Shown: piece after piece, positions 42,405 through 51,310 of the stretch | Layout of the letters: the number at the start of each line of letters is the position of its first letter | Numbering within the stretch: the stretch's first letter is position 1 | Source: an uncultured Actinomycetes bacterium | GTDB lineage: Bacteria; Actinomycetota; Actinomycetes; Nanopelagicales; Nanopelagicaceae | Length of the DNA stretch: 56,534 nucleotides | NCBI GenBank assembly: GCA_903844855.1 | Contig: CAIMVH010000160.1 | Coordinates: 1 to 56,534, forward strand | Reading direction: 5' to 3' | Translations under genes and position numbers: made by a program | The notes under the pieces: generated by a model | Database searches by the model: none | What the model was told of the DNA's origin: nothing | Seen by the model: only the letters and a program-made list of their open reading frames with translations

Positions 42405-43516
42405 GAGACGGCGCTCCAAATCACTGGGGTACTCACTGGAATCGAAATCGCGTTCAGAGTCATTTCTGCAGAATCAAGAGCCTCATCAAATGGCATTCCA
42501 GCCACAATCGGCTTACGGACGAAGAGTGTTCCAGCCGGGACCTGCATCTGCCATGTGATGCGCAATTGAGGAAGTGACTTGCCGGTGGTCCAGGGAACGG
42601 CGATGCAGATGTCACCATTATCGGTGGTCTTACCGCGCACTTCACCACCGGGATAAGAAACAATAATTGATTGATTCTTTGCTGCTTGACTAGTGGCTCG
42701 CTCGGGATTGCCTGTGACGACTTCGTCCTTGTCATAGCCCACGCGAGTTGCGATGACATAAACGTGCAACGACTGACCATCCACCGTTGCAGTCGCTGCA
42801 AGCGCGCCCTGACCCACGTCGTCAAATGGATATTGGCCCGTCGATGAGCGATCAACCATCGCCGTTGAAAGATCAACAACCTCTTGATCAAAGGTAAGCC
42901 CTTGGTCTTCAAGACCCATCATTGTGCGTGATGCTAACCAGGTTGCGATGGTGCCATCTCGCGAAGTGAGCGCAAGAATCTGTTCAGTCAAAGCTTGGTC
43001 ATAGCGAACTGCATAAGCAAGATTTCGCACTTGTCTTAATTGATTTACCCACGTTTCATCACCAGTGGCACGACCCATGTCTGTGAGCGGGACAGCTCGC
43101 ATGGTTTCAGTAACCTTTGCCGACGTGAGCAAACCGAGTGGCACCGTGTCGAGGGATTGACCAGGAAGCGTGTACGTACGCATTGTGACAATTCCTGACG
43201 GGCCCACAGTGTCGCGGATAATTCCTGGTGGAACTTCAACTGGTTGCTCGGTCAAACTAAATTGACTCGTATACCCCTGGCAAGGAATTTCGCTCGCCTT
43301 CATCGGCGAATCTAATCGAAAGGCAATCGCCGCAAAGAAGAGGACGGGCAGCAGCAGGACGGCAATGATGCCACGGCGGTGTTCCGCCACCCGAGAGGGA
43401 CGGCGAGCTACGCCTTCCTTATCGCGCCAAAAGACCCACCACGGACTCTCGGCCGGACTCTCGGCCGGACTCTCGGCCGGACTTTCGGTACTGCCTTCAG
43501 TTGAATCGTGCGACAT
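42401..43516 (-). CDS. Single-pass membrane protein of unknown function (371 aa)
   Basis: A short cytoplasmic segment with three ESPA repeats precedes one membrane helix near residues 50-66 (GIIAVLLLPVLFFAAIAF). A large external domain of about 300 residues with two cysteines (EIPCQGY, DICIAVPW) follows. GGGGGA lies before the ATG. It is coupled to the polytopic protein at 41496 by a 4-bp overlap. No enzyme motif is visible and no family is assigned. Confidence 0.82.
   Translation of the reverse strand: MSHDSTEGSTESPAESPAESPAESPWWVFWRDKEGVARRPSRVAEHRRGIIAVLLLPVLFFAAIAFRLDSPMKASEIPCQGYTSQFSLTEQPVEVPPGIIRDTVGPSGIVTMRTYTLPGQSLDTVPLGLLTSAKVTETMRAVPLTDMGRATGDETWVNQLRQVRNLAYAVRYDQALTEQILALTSRDGTIATWLASRTMMGLEDQGLTFDQEVVDLSTAMVDRSSTGQYPFDDVGQGALAATATVDGQSLHVYVIATRVGYDKDEVVTGNPERATSQAAKNQSIIVSYPGGEVRGKTTDNGDICIAVPWTTGKSLPQLRITWQMQVPAGTLFVRKPIVAGMPFDEALDSAEMTLNAISIPVSTPVIWSAVS
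43443..43490. repeat. 12-bp tandem repeat encoding ESPA
   Basis: GGACTCTCGGCC occurs three times in a row (43443-43478) with a fourth degenerate copy to 43490, giving Glu-Ser-Pro-Ala repeats at the N-terminus of the overlapping gene. Copy number could vary without a frameshift. Confidence 0.85.
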
Positions 43517-43526
43517 CTACGTCCCC

Positions 43527-44306
43527 CTAGGGGATCCAGCGTAGAGGCTCGGCGTACTTGGGAGAACGACCATCGCCCGAAGAACGCCCGCGAATCCGGC
43601 GCCAGAGCCAAGGAAGCAAGAAAGCTTGAATCCAGCGGAGGTCCTCACAGAGATCGGCCGCCTTGGAGCGTGGTCCGGCTGGGAGCAGGGGCTCGCGCCA
43701 CCAGAGAGCGTCGGAGAGACCCAGTTGAACTGTGATGGCTTCCGCCACTCGATGATGGCCCTCGGGGTTGAGATGGAGTCGATCGGCATTCCAGAAGCGA
43801 CGATCTTGCAATACATGGGCCTCTGCTGCATCAATCACGATAGCGTCATTAAGACGAGCAGCTTCACGTACATGGACGTTAAATAACGCAAAGCGCGAAG
43901 CTAAACGATCAGCGGTACGCCCTGATCCGCCAGCCCGTTCGATCACGGTAAAGAGCATCACCTGGGCGCCTGCGTTACTTAATTGTGCAACGGCACTCAT
44001 ATAACGTTCTGCAATAAGGGCACCGTCATATTTAGGACGCAATAAATCGTTGGCACCAGCGTGAAAGGAGACCAGCGTCTTGCCAGGGATAATTTGTGTA
44101 AGCGCCCGACTCACTTGCAAATCAAGAACTTGGCTCAACAGTTTTCCACGGATTGCGTGATTTACGTAAGTAAAATCAGCATTCTGGTGTGCGAGTGCAT
44201 CGGCTAATCTGTCCGCCCAACCTCTATATCTATGCGTTCCTGAATAGAACTCATCGCAGAGCCCCTCACTGAAGGAATCTCCTAAAACAATAAAACGTTC
44301 GTACAT
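43527..44306 (-). CDS. SGNH/GDSL-family hydrolase
   Basis: 259 residues. Block I is FIVLGDSFSEGL near residue 10 with the nucleophile Ser. SFHAGANDLLRP near residue 83 is the G-x-N-D block. DRLHLNPEGHHRVAEA near residue 175 carries the catalytic Asp and His. No signal peptide is seen, so it is probably a cytoplasmic esterase, lipase or deacetylase. It starts right after the Rieske protein stop (TAAATG). Confidence 0.92.
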   Translation of the reverse strand: MYERFIVLGDSFSEGLCDEFYSGTHRYRGWADRLADALAHQNADFTYVNHAIRGKLLSQVLDLQVSRALTQIIPGKTLVSFHAGANDLLRPKYDGALIAERYMSAVAQLSNAGAQVMLFTVIERAGGSGRTADRLASRFALFNVHVREAARLNDAIVIDAAEAHVLQDRRFWNADRLHLNPEGHHRVAEAITVQLGLSDALWWREPLLPAGPRSKAADLCEDLRWIQAFLLPWLWRRIRGRSSGDGRSPKYAEPLRWIP

Positions 44307-44771
44307 TTATCCGACTGTCACTGTCTTTGCACTTGTTGATACTTTAATCGAAGGAAGTGCTGTCCTGGCAGGCGAGATTTTCACCTTGCCGTCAATACCA
44401 AATACCGAGCCATGCAACGTGCACACCAATTGTTTATCGATAAACTCAAGTGGACCACCTGCGTGAGTACAAATGAGCGCCATTGCCTTAAAGGAATTAC
44501 TACCCGTAGAGACTAAAGCTACTGGAACACCCTTACTCTCTCCCACTACCAATATCGTGCCGGCCTTTTTGAGCGTGGGATTGCTAGCAAGAGGTACCTG
44601 AAATTTCCCACCTGCAAGTTTCTTCACCCCTTTAGCCGAGGGGATGCTCGCCGCGGCTGCTGAGGACATATTGATCGTGGAGCCGGAAATTACTGCCAAG
44701 AGCGCACCACAGACGAGGGTACGGCGTGAAATTTCGACGGCATTTTCATTAGTTATCTCGGAAGAAGTCAT
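44307..44771 (-). CDS. Exported Rieske [2Fe-2S] protein
   Basis: 154 residues. A twin-arginine-like N-terminus (EISRRTLVCGALLAVIS) is followed by a Rieske domain with CTHAGGPL near residue 108 and CTLHGSVF near residue 124, giving C-x-H and C-x-x-H ligands. It resembles small stand-alone Rieske proteins of Actinobacteria rather than the bc1 subunit. Its redox partner is not evident, though the SGNH hydrolase is in the same unit. Confidence 0.9.
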   Translation of the reverse strand: MTSSEITNENAVEISRRTLVCGALLAVISGSTINMSSAAAASIPSAKGVKKLAGGKFQVPLASNPTLKKAGTILVVGESKGVPVALVSTGSNSFKAMALICTHAGGPLEFIDKQLVCTLHGSVFGIDGKVKISPARTALPSIKVSTSAKTVTVG

Positions 44772-44822
44772 AGTGCGTATCTTCCCCTACTCTTGAGGAG
44801 TTGTCAGCCGGAGGAGGAGAGT

Positions 44823-46274
44823 GTGGCAGAGAACTCAGCCCTTCCACCGCAGGAACTCCGCGCGCACGCCCCACTCCTTGACGCCTACCTGCGCTTCTTT
44901 GAAGAGAGCATTACTCCATTTTCTATCCCCGGTCATAAACAACAGGCGGCACTCCTCGACGTGGGTTTGGGCAGGGTCGTCGATGTAGATGTGCCGCTCT
45001 ATGGCGGCCTTGATGAAATGAAACTTTCGAATGGAACATTGGCCGCGGCCGAGAAATTGGCCGCTGAGTGTTGGGGCGCGCAGTGGGCACGCTTCTCCAC
45101 TGGCGGAACAACTCATGGTAATCAAGCTTTGCTACTAGCAATCGCCACTCCAGGAAGAAATATTGCAATCACCAGAACTGCCCACCGCTCACTAATAAGC
45201 GCATTGGTGCTCAGCGGCGTCGAACCTATTTGGCTCACACCAGAAATCGATGAGAGTACCGGAATTCCACTTGGAATCTCAGCACTAGAACTTTCACGTG
45301 CGTTGGAGCACTCCCCCACCGCAGTCTTTCTTACCGAACCTAGTTATTTAGCGACGGTCTCTCCATTGAAGCAACTCATCGATCTCACACATGAACAAAA
45401 TATTCCCATCGTTATCGATCAAGCATGGGGAGCGCATTTTGGATTTCATCCAGCCCTCCCTTCGCATGCGATGGCGCTCGGTGCAGATGCCATGGTCACG
45501 AGCATCCATAAAACTCTTCCCGGGTATAGCGCCGCATCATTGGTGATGGCCAACACCACACGCATTTCAAGAGCGCGTCTTGAGCAGAGTTTTGAAGCAA
45601 CACACACCACTTCACCAGCGGGCGCGCCACTTGCCTCTATTGATGGCGTACGTGCACTGCTGCAACTACGTGGACATGAGTTACTGCAAGATTTGCTGCA
45701 GAAGATCGCCCGTCTCAAGGGAGACCTGAAAGAGCATTTCGGTTTCGATCTCTTTATCAATCCTGATCATTTTGCGTCCGGTGGTTTCGATGCCACAAAA
45801 CTCATCATTCAAACTCACCATTTTGGTGGAGATGGGGTGGCTATCGAGCGAGTACTCCGTTCACACGGAGTCCGGGTTGAAATGGCAGATCGAGACACGG
45901 TCATCCCAGTCGTCACGATCGCCGATGATGAACGATCTTTCAAAATTCTCGCCAATGCCCTCAAAGCGAGTATCACTCCAAGTACCCCGAGGGCGGTAGC
46001 TACTGCACTCAGCTGGCGTATCAGCCCCACCTTCGGCGTCAGCATCAGAGATGCCTTCTTCTCCCCATCTGAAATGGTGAGCGCTGCTAGAGCGATAGGG
46101 CGAATCAGCGCAGATTTGATAGCCCCCTACCCTCCTGGAGTACCAGTCGTTACCCCAGGTGAAGTCCTTACCGGAGAAATACTCACTGGCCTTGCCGCAG
46201 TGGCTGCCGAGGGAGTTCGCATCGCGTATTCCACAGATTCTACGCTTGCTACATATCGAGTACTAGCAAAGTAG
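44823..46274 (+). CDS. Orn/Lys/Arg decarboxylase family enzyme (PLP, fold type I)
   Basis: 483 residues resembling the SpeA/YaaO class. PFSIPGHKQ near residue 32 is the family's N-terminal motif. FSTGGTTHGNQALLL near residue 90 binds PLP, IDQAWGAHFGFHP near residue 200 holds the Asp and His, and TSIHKTLPGYS near residue 225 holds the PLP lysine. The start is GTG 44823 behind GGAGGAGGAGA. Homospermidine synthase lies 2.2 kb downstream, so arginine, ornithine or lysine decarboxylation for polyamines is likely. Substrate is unresolved. Confidence 0.88.
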   Translation: MAENSALPPQELRAHAPLLDAYLRFFEESITPFSIPGHKQQAALLDVGLGRVVDVDVPLYGGLDEMKLSNGTLAAAEKLAAECWGAQWARFSTGGTTHGNQALLLAIATPGRNIAITRTAHRSLISALVLSGVEPIWLTPEIDESTGIPLGISALELSRALEHSPTAVFLTEPSYLATVSPLKQLIDLTHEQNIPIVIDQAWGAHFGFHPALPSHAMALGADAMVTSIHKTLPGYSAASLVMANTTRISRARLEQSFEATHTTSPAGAPLASIDGVRALLQLRGHELLQDLLQKIARLKGDLKEHFGFDLFINPDHFASGGFDATKLIIQTHHFGGDGVAIERVLRSHGVRVEMADRDTVIPVVTIADDERSFKILANALKASITPSTPRAVATALSWRISPTFGVSIRDAFFSPSEMVSAARAIGRISADLIAPYPPGVPVVTPGEVLTGEILTGLAAVAAEGVRIAYSTDSTLATYRVLAK

Positions 46275-46286
46275 CGAGGCACTCCC

Positions 46287-46292
46287 TAGCCT
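46287..46292 (+). promoter_or_regulatory. -10 box of a leaderless GGDEF-EAL transcript
   Basis: TAGCCT is followed by 6 nt (TACTAA) and the ATG at 46299. No ribosome site is visible. Confidence 0.4.
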
Positions 46293-46298
46293 TACTAA

Positions 46299-48461
46299 AT
46301 GAAGGCGATGTTGCGCTTCGGTTCCCTCACCCTGCTTATCATTTCGGTTGCCATAAAGGCGTTTCTTGGCGACTCATTCTCATTTAACGATGCGTGGATA
46401 TATAACTTTATTATTCTCATAACTGCTCTCTCTACTTTTGTGATGCGAAACCAAGCGGCACGTGCGCTGGGAAGTGCAATACTCTTTTGGGGAGTGGGCT
46501 CGGCAATTGCCACATATGCAAATTACTTAGGTGCAGATTCCATAGAAGCACAACAAGTAGCCCGCTGGAGTGATCTTTTCTACTTGCTTTTCTATCCAGC
46601 GCTCTTTTCGGCGATCACGCTCCGAGGCCAATCACGTGTGCATGTCACCGACATCATCGACTCCCTCATTGTCGGGCTGGGACTTTCAGCAATAGGAAGC
46701 GCGCTTATTGTCCAACCGATCATGAATCAGTTACTCCCGGCTACTTCAACATTTGCTTTAGCTACCACGATATATCCAGTTGCCGATTTGACTATGCTCG
46801 CACTCTTTTTTGCTAAGACATACCAAGAAGGACATCGGCGAAACTGGAATGACGCCCTCATGGCTCTTGGCGTACTTTGCTTTGCGTTTTCCGATGGAAC
46901 TTTCCTCTATCAGCAATCCAACTACGCGTATAACAATTGGCTTGACTACGGCTGGCTCATCGGGTTGGTGTTGATGAGTGAATCGATGCATCATCGGCAT
47001 CTTCAATTGCCCACTCGCGAACGGTCAACGATTCCGCTTGTACTCGCCATCTTGGCCTCACTCTCATTGCTCGTCGCCGCAGCGCTCTTTCCGCAGACAT
47101 TTCCCCGATTAGCCATCTGGCCAGCGGCGGCAACCCTGTTAGCGGCATTGGGACGTCTCTCCCTTGCGGTTCGAGATGCGCGAAAACTCGTCACTGAAGA
47201 GGTACTTGCTAGAACAGATGAACTTACGGGGCTGGCAAATAGAAGGAAGTTTGTCGCCGCCTTGGAAGAGATGCGAAAGAGTAATACCTCTCGCACGGAT
47301 TCAGTGGGAGTCTTCATTATTGATTTGGATGGTTTCAAAGATGTGAACGACACATTTGGGCACGAGACGGGGGACCAACTCCTCAAATTGCTCGCTCACC
47401 GATTACTTGATGTGCTACCGAGAGATGCTCTCCTTGCTAGGTTGGGTGGAGACGAGTTTGGAGTGTTGCTCAGTGGCGACGAAAGAGTATTCCGACTCAT
47501 AGGTCCTGAGATCCATCGCGCGAGTGCGGCTCCGATGACTATCAATCATGAAGCTGTGGTGGTGGGAGCAAGCGTGGGGTTAGCAATCGCCGCAAGAGGT
47601 ACATTCACCCCCAGCGACTCACTTCGTCGTGCCGATATTGCGATGTATCACGCCAAGGCCGTGAGATCTGGATATGTTGAGTGGCAGCCCGATCTTGATC
47701 GACGCGCTCCCACTAAGGAGACAAATGATTTTGAAAGTTTGCAGGGGAATCTCATTCTCTACTTCCAACCTATTTATCAACTTTCTCCAAGAACTCTCGC
47801 TGCCGGCGAAGCACTCATCCGCATGAGAGATGAAATCGAAGGAGTCCTCCTCCCGGCGAATTTTCTTAAGGAATTGAGCGGCCACGAATATCAACTAGCT
47901 CTCTACGTGCTGAAAGAGGGGTGTCAATATCTACGTGCATGGGCAAATACTGCGTTTTCTATTCACATCAATATTGAAGGTCAGGTGTTAACGAACCCCC
48001 TATTTATCGAAGATCTACAAAAGATTGTTCGGGGAGCAGGAGTTTCGCTTCAGCAAATCACGTTTGAGATAACAGAGAAAGAACTGCTAGGTAAGGAGAG
48101 CGTGGCGCACATTAACGAGCTTCGTGCTCTTGGGATTCGGATAGCAATCGATGACTTCGGTTCGGGTTACTCGGCACTTTCCTACTTGCAGAAGTTTCAG
48201 GTGGACTGGATAAAACTCGATCAAAGCCTCATCGCACCTCTTTCCGTGGATCCGGTGGACACGCGAGCCTTAGAAGTAGTGCGCGCCACGGTCGAACTAG
48301 CTGCGCGACTAGAAATACACGTGGTTGCTGAAGGGGTAGAGAGTGAACGCACGCTGACTGCATTGAATGATCTTGGTGTGACGCATGCTCAGGGTTTCTA
48401 TCTCGGCCCACCGGTAGACGCGGAGCAATTTGGGCGCTCGGTGGTCCTGCCCTACTCTTAA
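46299..48461 (+). CDS. Membrane GGDEF-EAL protein (cyclic di-GMP turnover)
   Basis: 720 residues. About nine hydrophobic helices fill the first 290 residues. A GGDEF domain follows (RTDELTGLANRRKF near residue 305, LARLGGDEFGV near 383), then an EAL domain (AGEALIRMRDE near 504, TFEITEKELLG near 590, AIDDFGSGYSALSYL near 617, VVAEGVES near 675). Both active sites look intact. The segment before GGDEF (PRDALLARL) lacks a clear RxxD inhibitory site. Whether synthesis or hydrolysis of c-di-GMP dominates cannot be told. It lies between the two polyamine genes. Confidence 0.93.
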   Translation: MKAMLRFGSLTLLIISVAIKAFLGDSFSFNDAWIYNFIILITALSTFVMRNQAARALGSAILFWGVGSAIATYANYLGADSIEAQQVARWSDLFYLLFYPALFSAITLRGQSRVHVTDIIDSLIVGLGLSAIGSALIVQPIMNQLLPATSTFALATTIYPVADLTMLALFFAKTYQEGHRRNWNDALMALGVLCFAFSDGTFLYQQSNYAYNNWLDYGWLIGLVLMSESMHHRHLQLPTRERSTIPLVLAILASLSLLVAAALFPQTFPRLAIWPAAATLLAALGRLSLAVRDARKLVTEEVLARTDELTGLANRRKFVAALEEMRKSNTSRTDSVGVFIIDLDGFKDVNDTFGHETGDQLLKLLAHRLLDVLPRDALLARLGGDEFGVLLSGDERVFRLIGPEIHRASAAPMTINHEAVVVGASVGLAIAARGTFTPSDSLRRADIAMYHAKAVRSGYVEWQPDLDRRAPTKETNDFESLQGNLILYFQPIYQLSPRTLAAGEALIRMRDEIEGVLLPANFLKELSGHEYQLALYVLKEGCQYLRAWANTAFSIHINIEGQVLTNPLFIEDLQKIVRGAGVSLQQITFEITEKELLGKESVAHINELRALGIRIAIDDFGSGYSALSYLQKFQVDWIKLDQSLIAPLSVDPVDTRALEVVRATVELAARLEIHVVAEGVESERTLTALNDLGVTHAQGFYLGPPVDAEQFGRSVVLPYS

Positions 48462-48525
48462 TTGGTTCGCCAAACCGCGCGATCAACCACGGACCGCTAT
48501 AGCGGCCCGACTATGGAGGCGCTAG

Positions 48526-49962
48526 TTGTCCGGTACTTTCCAAGGCCGTGTCCTTGTTCTAGGAGCGGGTTCAGTCTCGCAATGCACACTCCCACTCCTC
48601 CTCGACAATCTTGTCGAAGGTAAACAGATCACGATCGTGGATCAACTCGACAACCGAGCCAGAGTCCAAAACGCCATTGATCGCGGCGCCACATATTTGC
48701 AAGCGACAGTCACTAAAGAGAATTTGGATTCTTTTCTTTCAGCACACGTTTCGGCCGGAGATATTCTTCTTGATCTTGCTTGGAACATTGATGCCAACGT
48801 CATCATCGGGTGGGCACATGCGCACGGCGTGATGTACCTCAACACATCTGTAGAAGAGTGGGAGCCTTATAGCCAAGGCGCTACCCGCCATCCGTTAGAA
48901 CGCACGCTCTACCACCGCCACATGCGACTTCGAGAGATGAAGGGCTCCTGGAGTGAAAAGGGAGCCACCGCCATCGTCGAACACGGGGCGAATCCAGGCA
49001 TGGTTTCACACCTCACCAAGAAAGCACTCGTTGAAATTGGCGAGCGCGCCATCAAGGATGGGCTGGCGGGACCAGGCGTTGCCGAAGCGCTTGCGGCACG
49101 TGATTTTCCACGTTTGGCACAGAGCCTCGACGTGCGCGTTATCCACATTGCTGAACGCGACACTCAAATATCTGATCGCCCCAAAGAGGTTGATGAATTC
49201 GTTAACACCTGGAGCGTTGAAGGCTTCTATGAAGAGGGCATCGCACCAGCGGAAATGGGTTGGGGAACACACGAGAAGTCCTTGCCACAAAACGCCTACG
49301 TGCACGAAGGCACCGGCCCACGTAATCAAATTGCCATCGCGCAACCTGGTGCGTCTACCTGGGTTCGTTCATGGGTGCCAGATTGCGAAATCACCGGCCT
49401 TGTCATCCGTCACGGCGAAGCATTCACCATGTCGGATTTCCTCACCGTCTGGGATGGCGATACTGCCGTCTATCGCCCCACCGTGCATTACGCCTACTGC
49501 CCTTCTGATGCTGCCATCATCTCGATGCGCGAACTTGAGATGCGCCAATGGGATCTACAAACAAACCAACGAATCATGAATGAAGAGATCACTTCGGGCG
49601 AAGATCGACTCGGCGTCCTTCTGATGGGCCATCCATACAAAGCGTGGTGGACTGGCTCGCTGCTCGATATACATCGCGCGCGTGAACTTGCTCCAGGTCA
49701 ATCCGCCACCACACTCCAAGTAGGCGCTGCGGTTTACGCCGCCATCGATTGGATGATCAAGAACCCAGAAGCTGGATTACTCGTGCCAGATGAATTGCCC
49801 TGGGAAGAGATCTACAACGTCGCGGAGAAATACTGGGCACCAATATGGTCGGGCCCAGTTGATTGGGATCCGCTCAAGACCCGTAACGATCTCTTCTTGC
49901 CTTGGATCGAACGCGAGTACGACACCACTGATCCGTGGCAGTTCACTAACTTCTTGGCTTAA
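48526..49962 (+). CDS. hss: Homospermidine synthase
   Basis: It joins aminobutyl groups of putrescine (or spermidine) to make homospermidine with NAD+. 478 residues start with the Rossmann motif VLVLGAGSVSQCTLPLL, followed by GATAIVEHGANPGMVSHLTK near residue 150, as in bacterial HSS (saccharopine dehydrogenase fold), and the family's long C-terminal domain. Translation starts at TTG 48526 with GGAGG upstream. The decarboxylase at 44823 could supply its diamine. The 3' end overlaps the converging photolyase gene by 17 bp. Confidence 0.92.
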   Translation: MSGTFQGRVLVLGAGSVSQCTLPLLLDNLVEGKQITIVDQLDNRARVQNAIDRGATYLQATVTKENLDSFLSAHVSAGDILLDLAWNIDANVIIGWAHAHGVMYLNTSVEEWEPYSQGATRHPLERTLYHRHMRLREMKGSWSEKGATAIVEHGANPGMVSHLTKKALVEIGERAIKDGLAGPGVAEALAARDFPRLAQSLDVRVIHIAERDTQISDRPKEVDEFVNTWSVEGFYEEGIAPAEMGWGTHEKSLPQNAYVHEGTGPRNQIAIAQPGASTWVRSWVPDCEITGLVIRHGEAFTMSDFLTVWDGDTAVYRPTVHYAYCPSDAAIISMRELEMRQWDLQTNQRIMNEEITSGEDRLGVLLMGHPYKAWWTGSLLDIHRARELAPGQSATTLQVGAAVYAAIDWMIKNPEAGLLVPDELPWEEIYNVAEKYWAPIWSGPVDWDPLKTRNDLFLPWIEREYDTTDPWQFTNFLA

Positions 49963-51253
49963 GTTCAGCCAGTCGGGCTAGAGCTTCATGGCGCTCGGTA
50001 GCGTGATCAACGATCCGCTCCGGGTAGCCATGGCTTAGCCCGTCAAGGTAGAGCCAGGGTTCATGAATTTCACTCGCAGCTAAATGAGCGAGTTCCGGTA
50101 CATACTTCTTGATGTAAAGCCCCTCTGGATCAAATCGTTTCCCCTGCTCTATTGGATTAAAGACTCGATAGTAGGGCGATGCATCGGTGCCGGATCCGGC
50201 CGTCCACTGCCAGCCATGAGAATTTGAAGCCACGTCACCATCAAAGAGTTTCTCCATAAAATATCGGGCGCCATGCTGCCATTCGATATGCAAATCCTTA
50301 ATCAAAAAAGATGCCACCACCATTCGCAGGCGATTATGCATCCAACCTTCTGCGTTGAGTTGGCGCATTCCAGCATCCACAAAGGGATAACCAGTTTTTC
50401 CATGGCACCACGCTTGGAACGCTTTTCCAGGCTCGTTATATCGCATTCTCGAAAACTCAGGTTTGTAATAATCTAAATTAGTATGCGGCTCATGGAAGAG
50501 AACGTCAGCATAAAACTCTCGCCAAGCAATTTCCTTGCGGAAGACATCGTGGGCTTCGGTTTGATTCAACTCTGCCAAAATGGTGCGAGGATGGATTTCT
50601 CCCCAACGCAAATGTCTTGCTAAACCGCTTGTGGTATTGAGATCTGCTCGATTTCTCTCTTCGTCATAACGTGCTAAATCAATTTTGTAGAACTCGTGCC
50701 AGCGCTTCAGCGCTGCTACTTCCCCTGCCGGAGGAACCTCACAAGTAATCTCGGGAAATTGGCGTGCATCCGGTGGCGGCGCAATCCATTTCGGCGTTGC
50801 AGGCAATTTTGCAGGTGCGCGCCATCCCACCGCACACCACGCTTTATAGAAAGGTGTATAAACGCGATATGGAGTGCCATCTGATTTCCGTACGCGACCT
50901 GGTGATACTGCGTACGGAGATCCCACGTGATTCATAGTTATTTGCGCTTTTACTAATTTCTCATCCCGCAGAATTGCCTTGGGAGTAAATTCTTCAGTTA
51001 CAAAAATCTCGCCGTATTGTGCCGAAAGTTTCTTAAGAATCTCAACGGGACTTCCCTCGTAGACGTGAAGATTTCCACCGAGAGATTCATCGAGAGCTCG
51101 CAAAGAAGCAGCCAAGTAGGAGGAACGTCGCTCGCTAGTTGCAAGTGAGTGATCGCGTATGTAGACCGGAGCTACCTCGCCTGTGGCCACGGCCGCAGCC
51201 AAGGCTGGATGGTCAGCCAGGCGCAGATCTCGCCGGAACCAGATGAGTGACAC
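49946..51253 (-). CDS. phr: Deoxyribodipyrimidine photolyase
   Basis: It repairs cyclobutane pyrimidine dimers with blue light. About 435 residues have SLIWFRRDLRLADHPAL at the start and GYPFVDAGMRQL, GWMHNRLRMVVASFL, and TGSGTD-like AGSGTDASPYYRVFNP towards the end, which are FAD-pocket motifs of class I photolyases. The start is the GTG at 51253; an ATG much further upstream would run across the divergent regulator gene. The ribosome site is weak. Sunlit habitat is consistent but not proved. Confidence 0.9.
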   Translation of the reverse strand: MSLIWFRRDLRLADHPALAAAVATGEVAPVYIRDHSLATSERRSSYLAASLRALDESLGGNLHVYEGSPVEILKKLSAQYGEIFVTEEFTPKAILRDEKLVKAQITMNHVGSPYAVSPGRVRKSDGTPYRVYTPFYKAWCAVGWRAPAKLPATPKWIAPPPDARQFPEITCEVPPAGEVAALKRWHEFYKIDLARYDEERNRADLNTTSGLARHLRWGEIHPRTILAELNQTEAHDVFRKEIAWREFYADVLFHEPHTNLDYYKPEFSRMRYNEPGKAFQAWCHGKTGYPFVDAGMRQLNAEGWMHNRLRMVVASFLIKDLHIEWQHGARYFMEKLFDGDVASNSHGWQWTAGSGTDASPYYRVFNPIEQGKRFDPEGLYIKKYVPELAHLAASEIHEPWLYLDGLSHGYPERIVDHATERHEALARLAELKPRS

Positions 51254-51297
51254 GGCGTAAGGGTAAGCCTGCGAGCCCCAAGCGTCGACTTTTGTTC

Positions 51298-51303
51298 TAA
51301 TCT
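51298..51303 (+). promoter_or_regulatory. -10 box of a probably leaderless dtxR-family transcript
   Basis: TAATCT is followed by 7 nt and the ATG at 51311, with no ribosome site. Confidence 0.4.
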
Positions 51304-51310
51304 TCACCTT

